This document shows, one piece after another, positions 9,846-21,800 of a stretch of DNA of 64,000 nucleotides. A program made the translations under genes and the position numbers. Origin of the DNA: Nematopogon swammerdamellus (Eukaryota; Arthropoda; Insecta; Lepidoptera; Adelidae); assembly GCA_946902875.1 (NCBI GenBank), contig OX336339.1, positions 1,544,397 through 1,608,396 of the forward strand. The letters are read 5' to 3'. Position 1 is the first letter of the stretch, and each line of letters opens with the position of its first letter. The notes under the pieces were generated by a model. It made no database searches, was not told the DNA's origin, and saw nothing but the letters and a program-made list of their open reading frames with translations.

Positions 9846-12800
9846 CTGGAACAAGAAACAGCTATGTGAAGAAACTGACTTCAAATATATTTTTAATTAG
9901 AAAAATGCAAAGCCAAAATCATTGGAAAAAATACATCCCGGCCAGGATTCGAACCTGGGTATATGGCTTGATCCGCCAACGCGATAACCAACTATGCCAC
10001 CGGGCCGTGACGTACTCGTATTATCTCCAAATTTTCGTTCTGTTGCAACTTCATGATGTCGCATAAATTTTATAAAGTAATATAATAATATTATATGGGG
10101 TGGGCGAGTGGTTTGGGCATCGGCTTCTCATGCGAGAGGTCCGCGGTTGGATGTGTTTTTTCTGACGAAAAAATTTACGTGCATACCTGATGCTTTATCG
10201 TTCGGTGTAAAACTGTAGGTCCCTTCCCTTGCCCCATACTAGGTGGTAGGCCCAAATTGTAGCTTGCCACCACCGTACTGGATGTAAGATGGCCGCATGG
10301 CAGCCTCGGTTGTGTTCTCCTTTGGTCCAGAATAGCCAGCAATCCAGGGACGTCTCCGGTATGGCACCTACCTTTTCGGAGGTGATATTGGCTGGTCGGA
10401 GCATGCGTTTTCGCCCCTCCGACTCAGCCACCCATAGCGGATTACATAAAAAAATAAAACTACGAATCTATAAAAATAGCATACCAAGGCAGGTCTTGGG
10501 TCCGTGTCCGAAGGGCATGTAGTAAGGCTTCATCGCCTCAGTCGTGTCCAGGAACCTCTCTGGGCTGAACTCCTCGGGGTTGGGCCAGTAGGCCGGGTCG
10601 AAGTGTAGGCCCTGCACAATTTATTCACGTTTAACATATCCAATGTGTGTGCATGTGTGTATGGGTGTGTCTGTCTGTGGCATCGTAGCACCCAAACGGA
10701 TAGACCGATTCGAATGCGGTTTTTTTTGTTAGAAAGCTGGTTTAATCGGGATGGTTGTTAGCTATGTTCGTAATGAAGCAATCAAGTAATTAAGTAATAA
10801 AACAAATAATTATCTTAAAGTGCACCGATTTTCATGCGTTTTTTTTAAAAGCTTGAAATAAAAGTTAAATTACAAATTTAAAAAAAACCCCGACCCTTAA
10901 AAAGTCAAAAATAATTTATGTTTACCTAGTTAAAGGAGTCCGGGGACCGCTAAGTGAATAAAATATAAAACTCAGAGCTGCGCGGGAATTTACGTAGCGG
11001 TCCCCCGACTCCTTTAAGTAAGTAAACGGAAATTTAGAACAAATTGTGACAAGTTCGAGTGCAGCCTAACTACCATATTATCAATGATCATTAAACAATA
11101 CAATACAATAGGTATATTTTACTTTTTAAGGGCCGGGGGTTTATTTTTATTTTTAATTAAACTTTTCTTTTATTCCAGTGTACGGAAACGGAACTCACCA
11201 TCATCGGCGAGAAGACGTTGGTGCCCTTCTCGATAACGAAGTCGGAACCTGGCACTTTGTAGTCGCGGGTACAGATGCGATCCACGAAGGGGAAGCCAGG
11301 GTGCATGCGGAGCGCTTCTGTAAATAAAAAAAAATGAAAAAATTCAATTAAGGGATGTTATGACTATTGAATTCTATGAGTGCATACTAAATTGGCCATC
11401 ATCGATACCTTCTCATAATTAAATCTGTAATGAACGGTCATGGAGTAGTAACTTTGTTTTATGAGATACTAGCTGTGCCCGCGGCTCCGCCCGCTCTCAT
11501 ATTTCACTTCAATGCTAACCTCATAAGCCATTTAGCGTGATAGTAAGTAGCCTATAGTTGATGGGAAGAATCAAGCTATCCGTAGAATTTTGTTTTATTA
11601 AAATCGGTTTAGTGGTTCTCGAGTTATAAGCGGGCAGACAGACACTTAGACAGACAGAAAGCAGACGTTGGATTTTATTATAGGTAAGGATTGCGTTAGT
11701 AGACTTTATGTATGATACTAAAACTGTATTGACGATTTATTATTTATCTTTTCTGTACGTATGTATGTTCCTGCATAACTCTTAAATCGATCATCCGAAT
11801 TCGATGAAACTTAGTACAAACGCAGCACATTTAACTATACGTGACACAGGATAGGCTAAGTAAAATAGCCTGTGAAAATTTCAACCGGCTAGCTATTACG
11901 GTTCTAACGTTACAACACTAGGACAGACAGACAGACAGACAGACAGCCGGCGTAGGTTTAGGCTTAGGCTTAAACACAAGAAAAGAAAGAGAAGAAGAGA
12001 TCAATCGGGGTTATAAATCCAAATTCCAAGAAAACGGTTTTTTGTACCCTGTGCGGCCGGCACTTTAAAAGAATAGCCCCACTGCATTTCTCCCCGTGTA
12101 TGTCGTAAAAGGCGACTAAGGGATATGACTCCCTTCTTATATTACTAGGTGGTAGGGTTTAACCCGCCCGGGTTGGTAGGTACTACCGCACTGAATGAAA
12201 GGTCAGTCGAAATGGCTATGTAAATTGTTTGTGTTTTCCGTCCAGCTCAATGTAGCCGGCACGACCGAAGGTAAGCACTGACGTGGCACCAAGTTCACCC
12301 GGTGTTATAGGCTGCCATCGCGGATGTTGTAGGTGATGTAGCCAACCGTGTCAGTATCCATAAAAAAAAAGATTTTCCGCAAAATATTTCTGAAGGACTT
12401 CAAATCAAATCAAAACATATTTATTGCACTTGAAAAAAAAAATTTTTGCGAAAGGTACAGCTTAACACCGTAGGCGTTCTCTCCCAGCCAACTTCAATGC
12501 CCCCCCCCAAATAATAAATATACAATGATCTCCCCAAATAAATATATGTACAATGATCTCCCAAATAATATAAAAAATTTAGAATCAAACACTATGTTTA
12601 AAACGGCTGCCAAAATATACTTCTCGGATAATTAGAACTATTTAGAATATTTTAGTATTATTTAACTACTTGTCTTCAGTTCTATTTGTCTGTCCGCATA
12701 AATTTACCTATGTATCTCTACCGTGTGGGCCCGGTACTTAAAAAGAATAGCCCCACTGCATCTCTCCCCGTGCATGTCGTAAAAGGCGACTAAGGGATAA

Positions 12801-15800
12801 GGACAAGATGCCGTGCTAAAGGGCGACGGGCTCGCCACCTCTCACCTTGGCATGGTACTTCCACCGAGTCATGCAGCAGGTGGGTCTTCGTGCCTTACTT
12901 GCTGCTTGATCGATTGAATCTTGTTCGAATACTTTGCGAAACGTGGTGGTCGGTGTTGTGCTGTAATTTACCAGAGTTCTTGCAGCGCAACACCGATTAC
13001 TCTGCTTACCCCGATTGTCGGGATTCAGCGTGTGTGATATGTATGTATGTATGTATCTCTATAAGCGACTGTTATATATAACGTTCTTTGAGATCAACGA
13101 TATTCAGGAATCTCACCCAGGACAACACAGTTGAGGTACTTCATCTCCTTCAGCTTGAGGAACTCGAGCTCCTCGTCCAGGGGGAAGGTCTCCGCGATCT
13201 CTTTCCTGAGGGTCTCCTGGACGCGGGGGCTCCGCGCGACCTCGTACATGCAGCCCAGGAGGCTGGCGGTCGTGGTCGAGAAGCCAGCAGCCATGAACAT
13301 GAACACCTGACCGACGAAGTAGTCCTCTTCGAGAGCTGCAACAAAGTGTAAGTACAGGTATCGTGAATTATAAGAATTTGATAATAATATGCTCAAAGGC
13401 AATAAAAAAGAAAACAAAAATCCGGCCGAGTGCGAGTCGGACACGCGCATCGAGATTTCCGAAACACAAAAAAAAAGTTGAAAAACAAACACGTTTCTTC
13501 TATGGGGACCCCCCTTAATTTTTCACTGTTTCAATTCATTTTTTATTATTTTTTGTCATATCCGGCAAAATAATACATATTCTGTGAAAATTTCAACAGA
13601 ATAGCTATTATAGTTCCAAGGATACAGCCTTCGGACGGACGGGCGGACAGACAGACAGACAAACAGACCTACTTATGTACGCGCGTTAGAAGCTGTACTT
13701 CTTTGGCGTGATGACGCCACGACCCCTGACCCGTCGACCCCTCAATCCTGCGACCCCTCAACCCCTCGACCACCTCAAAGGCAGCATCACACAATACCTA
13801 CATACAAATAATTGTTATGCGGTGACGGTCACGATTAGCGTGACGGTGACGGTGACGTGACGTTTTTTCTGAGTTCACTCCCCATTTTCATAACGCGCCT
13901 AAAGAAGTTAAAATTATTTAACAAAACATGCGTAAAGATATCTAAATTATATAGATACATACCCATCTTAGTCCCATTGGGCAGAGTCCACGCTCCCTTC
14001 TCCCTGACGCCGAGAAGATAGTTCAGGAAGTCGTCCTTCTTGATGTCACCCTGCCGCCGCTTGTCGACCGCCTCCCACACCACCTCGCGCATCGTCTGGA
14101 AGCTGGACTCCAAGAACAGACCCAGCTTGAAGAAGTGCAGGATCTCCGGGATGGAGAAAGCGAGGTTGTTCCGTATCGCCGTGATCCAGTCTTCTCCAGC
14201 AAGCTGCAAGTTATTCGGATTTAAGGCATGGCATTCGCAATCCCCGCGCATCACAGAATGTCCATGGACATCGTTAGACATCAACTTTTTTTATGGAAAC
14301 TGACACGGTTGTCTACATCCGTGATGTTAGCCCATAACAACTTGGTGAACTAGGTGCCATGTCAGTGCTTCCCTTCGGTCGTGCCGGCTGCACTGAACTG
14401 AACTGAAAGTACGAACTATATAAATAGCCGTTTCAGCTGAGCTTTCATTCAGTGCGGTGGTATCAACCCGGGCGGGTGAAAGCCTACCACCTTGTAAGGT
14501 GAAGGGAAGGGACCTAGAGCTTTACGTGGAATCCGAACCACGGTCAGCCTCCAACGGTCGAACGGTCACCCACCCCAGTATTGACCGCGCTCAGCGTTGC
14601 TTAACTAGAGTCGACTGACCGCACCACTGACCTATCGAGGCTGACAAAAGGTAACACCGTAGTACGCTCAAAAAAGATAAAATTGTCATGCGGCAATGTG
14701 CTAAGTTTTTTATGATCGAAGGTGCTAAGTACCTATCTAGATGTGTAAATAAATCCCCACGAAGTTTGAAATCAAAACACTGTGTTATCGTAATTCGTAT
14801 ACGCCGAGAATAAATCATTATCTCCTTAAAATATGTTTGTTTTCGAATTTATTACGCAGTTAATGCATATTATTCAATATACGACACAATCAGTTCTTAA
14901 TACAGACTCGGTAGCTAAGTGGTGCGATCGGTCGACTGCAGTTCGTCATCATTAGCTCACCGCGGCTAGCTCAGAACTTGAATGGGCGACGTTGAATTTT
15001 TTTTTTTTTTAATTTTTATGGTTCCGTATCCGTCATACGGGACCCTATTACCGAGCCTATGCCGCCTGTCTCCATCCAGGGTTTTCTGTCTGTCTATCTG
15101 TCTGTCCGTATGTCTGTCCGAGGGCTGTATCTCTTGAACCGTAATAGGTAGCCCGTTGAAATTTTCACAGAATATGTATTATTATGGCCGATATAACAAC
15201 AAATAATAAAAATAAGAAAAAAGTAAAAAATTCACGGCAGTTCCCATAAAAGAAACCAAAAAAGTGTATACGCGCGCGCCATCTAGCGAATAGAGCGTGA
15301 AGCATTTTAACTAATCATGACATTTAAATTTATTATAGGAAAAGTAGTAAAAATCAAGTAGACACCCACCTCGCGACTGACGCGGCGCAGTCTGTCCTGA
15401 GGGTCGTGCAGTGCGAGGATGCCTTGACCCAGCACTGCGTTCGAGATCACGTCCACGGTGTACGAAGCCATCATCTCCTTGGCATCGATCGTTCGCTCTG
15501 TAACAGTTCAAACCATTCTGAAAACTTTGCTTTAACTTTTTAACTGACTTCAAGAAAAGGAGGAGGTTCTCAATTCGACTGTATTTTTTTTTATGTTTGT
15601 TACCTCAGAACTTTCGACTGGGTGAACCGATTTTGATGATTCTTTTTTTATTTGAAAGCTGGTGCTTCCCGTGTGCACCAATTTTGTCAAGATCGGATTG
15701 GAAAGCGAGGCAGCCCCGCCTTCAACTCTAGGGTTCGAATTTTTTTTATTTCATACATTATTGAAGGCGGTTTTTATATTTTTTTAAATGGTTTTTTTAG

Positions 15801-18800
15801 GCATCCCTATCCATGCCGAAGCTTATTACTAAGCCTACGCCGTCTGTCTGTCCATCCGTCCGTCCGAGGGCTGTATCGTTTCGGCAGTAATATTAGGTAG
15901 CCGGTTGAAATTTTCACTGAATATGCTGTTATTATGGGGGATATGCGGGAAAAATGATAAAACAAAGTAAAAATTAAAGGTGGTTCCCATACAAGAAACG
16001 TGCTAAGAATATATTCGTACATATTGACGATACTAAATAATAGATGGCGCTACAGGTACTTTGCATTGCAGACTAACAAAAACTGTTTTATACATTAAAC
16101 CGTCTTCAACCCCTAAAAAGTATTAAATAATATTTTCATCTTGAGTAGAAGGCGGTACAAAAGCACAAAAGGGTCCATCTATAATTTCTCATTTCTTTTT
16201 AGTAATATCACATAATATTAAAATCGGTTGACGGGAAGTGGGTGATTCAAAAATTCCTTAGTGTGAAAGTGTTCATCCCATTTGCCACCCTCAGGAGTGG
16301 TATTCTTTAAAAAAAATGGGGGGACCACCCCTGAGATTTACCTTACTGATGAAAAAAAGAATCATTAAAGTCGGTTGAGAATTGGCGGAGAAATCGAGCA
16401 ACATACACAAAAAAAACATGCCGACGAAATTGAGAACCTCCTCCTTTTTGGAAGTCGGTTGAAAATAGAAAATCTTAAAACACAATAGAGATAAAATCAG
16501 GTAGGTAGGTAGGTAGGTACATGAATAGAAACACAGATAACACAGAATTGTACAAAGGAGGATTTATCGCTTTATGTGATTTCTCTCAGTCAACTTATGT
16601 TTTTTTTTATTGTTTTTTTATTGAAAGCGCGACATATGGCGCCGAGCCACGCATAAGGTGTCTAACGACGCCCATGGACATTCGGTGGTATGCGGAGGTT
16701 TCGAATGCCATGCCGGCCTGACAGGTGCCCATTCACGCCCCTCTTGAAGGATCCGAGACTGTACTTGGGGGGGGGGAATATATGATCAGGGAGAGCATTC
16801 CAGAGTTTAGCGGTTCTGTAGATGAAAGATCTGCAGAATCGATTAGTACGCATCCGCGGTAAGTCCAGCGTATAGGGATGCAATCCCTGCCCAGTGCGTG
16901 TGGTGCGGAGGTGGAAAGGGGACGGCGGGATTGGGTTAAACAGCTCCTCCCAGCACTCCCCATGGAATAAGCGATAGAACACACTTAGGGAGCCGACATC
17001 CCTACGGTGTATAGCAAGCAGTGTAAGTGAGGTGTTACTCGTACTCACCAGCTTCGAACTTGGTGATGTAGTGATCGGCGACGCTGTTGATAGCTGGGAA
17101 CACGGCCGCCATCCTGATGGTGTTGAAGTTTGGCGACAGACGAGAGCGCAGCATCTTCCACTCGACACCGTGCAGCGGGAACAGGCTGCAACAAAATATT
17201 TAGGGTTATAGCTTCTGTATTCGTATACTGCTGACCTGACTGCATAATTAGTAGGTACGATTAGTACCTCAATTTTATTAACCCAATTTGACAAGTTGAT
17301 TCTTCAAGTATCTTAATATTCTTATAATTTTATTTTTGACAAATACACGGTGAACAAAAAACCTGTCTAACACCCGAAGGCAGGAAGTACAGTTTCAGAT
17401 ACTGAATCGGATAGGCTAGCTTTTTTCTTTTTTTAAATTCGGACAAAATTTTTCAACAAAAAAATTAAATTAGTTTTTTTTTTTATGGAAACTGACACGG
17501 TTGGCTACATCACCTACAACGTCCGTGATGTCAGCCCATAGCACCGGGTGAACTAGGTGCCATGTCAGTGCTTCCCCCTTTGATCGCGCCGGCTACACTG
17601 AACTGGTCGGAAAACACAAACTATTTACATAGCCGTTTCGACCGACGTTTCATTCAGTGCGGTGGTACCAACCCGGGCGGGTTAAACCCTACCACCAAGT
17701 AAGATTAGGAGGGAAGGGACCTACAGTTTTACGAGGAATCCGAACCTCGGTCAGCCTCCAACGGTCAGCGGTCACCCATCCAAGTACTGACCGCACCCAG
17801 CGTTGCTTAACATTCAATAGCGACAGTTGACTGTCTGCACCACTGAGCTATCGAGGCTGACAAAGGTAAAGTAAGGTAAAGTTAACATAAGTTCATAAAG
17901 GCTTACCTCCTGGCTAGGATGGGTTCGATGTCCGGATGTGGCGCGAGGATGTTCTTCGCGAAGTAGTCGCAGTCCCTGCCGAGGATGCTGCGGTTCAGCG
18001 CCGGGTCTCGCACCAGCAGACACTGCTGGTGGCCCACGTACATACCGACGAGCTTCTCTTCCGGGTATTTTCTGAGAACAAAAAAACAATAATTCTGTTA
18101 GGGTTTTCACTAAAACACATCCGACTTAGGATTTCCAATAATTGTATAAAGATTTAGATTAAGGTATTCATTTCGCCTTAAAGAACACACAAAATCAATC
18201 AATACTAATAATAAATCTGTAAGGGATGGCCATGGAGTAAGTTACTTTGTTTTATGAGATACTAGCTGTGCCCGCGGGCGAGTTCACTGCTAACCTCATA
18301 AGCTATTTAGCGTGATAGTAAGTAGCCTATAGTTGATGGGAAGAATCAAGCTATCCGTAGAATTTTGTTTTATTAAAATCGGTTCAGTGGTTCTCGAGTT
18401 ATAAGCGGACAGACAGACACTCAGACAGACAGAAAGCAGACGTTGGATTTTATTATAGGTAAGGAAGGACTGCATCTGTAGACTCTATGTATGATACTAA
18501 AACTACATTTACGATTTTTTAGAAATCTTTTCTGTACGTATGTTTGTATGTATGTTCCTCCATAACTCTTAAACCGATCATCCGAATTCGAGGAAACTTA
18601 TTACAAGCACGTTTGATTATACGGGACACAGGATAGATTCAGAATAAAATTCAGTTCCGGTTGTGCTAAGTTGTGGCTCTCATATAAACCGAATTGTCCC
18701 GTATGTCGTAAAAGGCGACTAAGGGATGTGACTCCCTTCTTACATTACTAGGTGGTAGGGTTTAACCCGCCCGGGTACTACCGCACTAAATGAAAGGTCG

Positions 18801-21800
18801 GTCGAAACGGCTATGTAAATAGTTTGTGTTTTCCGTCCAGTTCAGTGTAGCCGGCACGACCGAAGGGAAGCACAGACGTGGCACCATGTTCTCCCGGTGT
18901 TATGGGCTATGACATCACGGATGTTGTAATTGATGTAGCAAACCGCGTCAGTTTCCATAAAAAAAAAATACAATATTTGTACACGTCGCGTCGCCGATCG
19001 GATTCGAACCTCGGACCTCTCGCAAGAGCAGCCGACGCGCAGACCACTCGCCCACCCGCGTTGTTGAATGTTTTCCCTGTACACGCGAAGCGCGACGTAA
19101 TGAGATAGGTATTTTGTGATACAATACATCATACTGCGGCACATAATTGTGATGTTTGTGAAAACTATTCAGCATGAGTCATGCATTGTCAGCCTCGCTA
19201 GCTCAGTGTTGCGGCCGATCGACTGTCGGACGTTATCATAAGCACACCATGGGCGCGGTCGGTACTTGGATGGCTGACCGCTCGACCGCTGGAGGCTGAC
19301 CGTGGCTCTGATTCCACGTAAAACTGTAGGTCCCTTCCTTTCTTACGTTACTAGGTGGTAGGCAAAATGGTAGGGTTTAACACGCCCGGGTTGCTACCAC
19401 CGCACTGAATGAAACGTCGGTTGAAACGGCTATGTTAAATTGTTCGTGTTTTCCGTCCAGTTCAGTGTAGCCGGCGCGATCGAAGGGAGCGCTGAAATGG
19501 CACCAAATAAAAGGTACCAATACTGTGCATTGTAAATCGAAAAACAACACCTTATTGATTAGGTACACTTCGATATTTTCCGGAAATGTCGATACAAATC
19601 TGTGATTCGCGTTCGAGTTAAGTATGCGCGCGCGCACCTGCTATCTTTTATAATCAGTGCAGCCCATTTTTCGATATAGCGCCTTTTATATAGCGAGGAG
19701 TGGTGTTATTGGCCTTGTCTGATGTTCTTTTGAACTTCTGGACACAGCCACCGGCGCCGGTTGTCGATAAAAAAAACCAGCCAAGTGCGAGTCGAACTCG
19801 TGCACAGAGAGCTCCGTATGTCCATGTCATGGTCAGCGCCACTCACGCCATCTATGGCGTGTTTTATGAAATGCTTCATATTAGTTTAAATTCATGATTC
19901 GTTAAAATGCTTCATACTGCTTTCGGTAGATGGCGCGAATACACTTTTCAGTTTCTTGTATGGGGACCCCGTAAATTTTTTACTTTTTCTTATTTTTATT
20001 ATTTGTTGTTATATCGGCCATAATACCACGTATTACGGTTCAAGAGATACAGCCCTCGGACAGACAGACGGACAGGCAGAGAGACAGACAGACAGATGGC
20101 GTAGGATTAGTAATAGGGTCCCGTACGACGCATACGGAACCCTAAAAAGTTGAAAAAAACACGTTTCTTGTATACCTACCCAGCGTTACAAGTGCAATTG
20201 AGACAAACCAAATGATTGAGGATGATGAGGATTATAAAAATCGAACTAGTCGCTTAGGAGTTACGCAGTCATCCAAACAATCATACATTCATACAAACAT
20301 TCAGTCTAAAGATATAACGCTCCTATGGAATCGCCATCGTCGGGTAAAAATTCACAGATCTCATGCATTATATGACCTTCGCGGTACATTGAAAATTACT
20401 TTTAGGGCGTATTCAAATATAGGGTGTTACGTTAGTCATGTCATTAATTTCGGGAGGGTTACATAATTATACACGCAAATAAACACTTTACGTAAGAAAA
20501 AAAAAACATAATGTTTATAGGGGCATTTTTTCTCCTAACAAAAAAATCTAATCAAATAAGTAGCTGTAAAAACCAATCATAGTGACCTTGTGACTTACTT
20601 ACAACAAACATTCTGTTCTGCGTTTGAACATAGTACGGTCATTGACCCCGTACAATGCAAGTTACCTACTGTTACACACAGGTTAAAGTTTAGGTAGCAA
20701 ACATGTTTTGTTAAATTTATCAAAAAGTAATGCTAAAAACATATAATTTGTTTTGCGTAACGTGTTTATTTGAGTGTGAATGTAACCCTCCCGAAATTAA
20801 TGACATGACCAACGTAACACCTTATATAAGAAATATGTTAATTTACAAAAATTTTAAAATATTTAGAAAATTTAATAAAAAAACTAGCCTAAACGTAGCC
20901 GATCTGTGATTTAGGATAGGGTTATTGACAATTATCTTGATACAATTGTTCCATGTTTTAAATATTTCATTGACAAGTCTATTGACGCTACTTTAATTAG
21001 GGACAAATCTATTGATGCTAAATTAATTATTATTATATTCCTTGACTATTATTAATCTTTGAGTAATGTTATTGTATCAAATTATTTTATTTTTAACGCA
21101 GCTTATCTGTGATTTAGGATAGGGTATTGACAATTCTTTTGATGCTATTGTACCATGTTTTAAAAATTACATTGACAAGTTTATTAACGCTAATTTAAGT
21201 AGATAGTAGTAGTATTAGGTAAGTGTAGTAGTAGTCTATAAGCATAAGATAGCTTGTTTTTGTCTTTTATCTGGTTCTGCACAGCCCTTGTCATTGTTTG
21301 TCATTGTTTCCATTGTGTTTAATTGTTTTTCATTGTTGTTACATTTCGAAAGATAACGAATTCAAGTGCAAAATTTATTTGCCTACGAATGATAATAAAA
21401 AAAAAAAAAAAACTAAAATTCTGAATTTTCAAGTATATGCACACACGAAAATAATTTTAACTACTCACACTGCAAGATAAAGACGACTCGTAACCGTAAC
21501 GCGCGTAAAGGAAAATAAAAAAAAACATAACTGCCAAATTTTTTAAATTTTTCAAAAAATCTAAAAGTCATCCCCAGTCAATCTACAATAGAAAAATACA
21601 AAAGTTTAAAATATATATTTAGAAATATGATTAAATAATTATGATTATAAATGCCCTTTTTAAAATGTTTTTTTTTTTCGATTTTCTCAAAAAACTCTCA
21701 AACTTTTTAATTTTTTTTCTCACCATCTTGTAGCCCTCGTCTATACGCGTCATTTGACACCCTAAATATTTACGTAACCTTGAAAACTCACGACACCAGG

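Noticed and set aside
10095..10170. Functional tRNA-Leu/Ser genes at the S2 heads
   Set aside because: Each is followed by the same SINE body and tail, and the anticodon arms are degenerate; they are SINE promoters.
11465..11695. R1 repeats as Helitron ends
   Set aside because: I could not see the TC start, CTRR end with hairpin, or AT target typical of Helitrons at consistent positions, so the class is left open.
13150..13344. Ser/Arg-rich ORF overlapping a P450 exon
   Set aside because: Shifted frame of P450 exon 6; the true frame shows the I-helix and joins neighbouring exons in phase.
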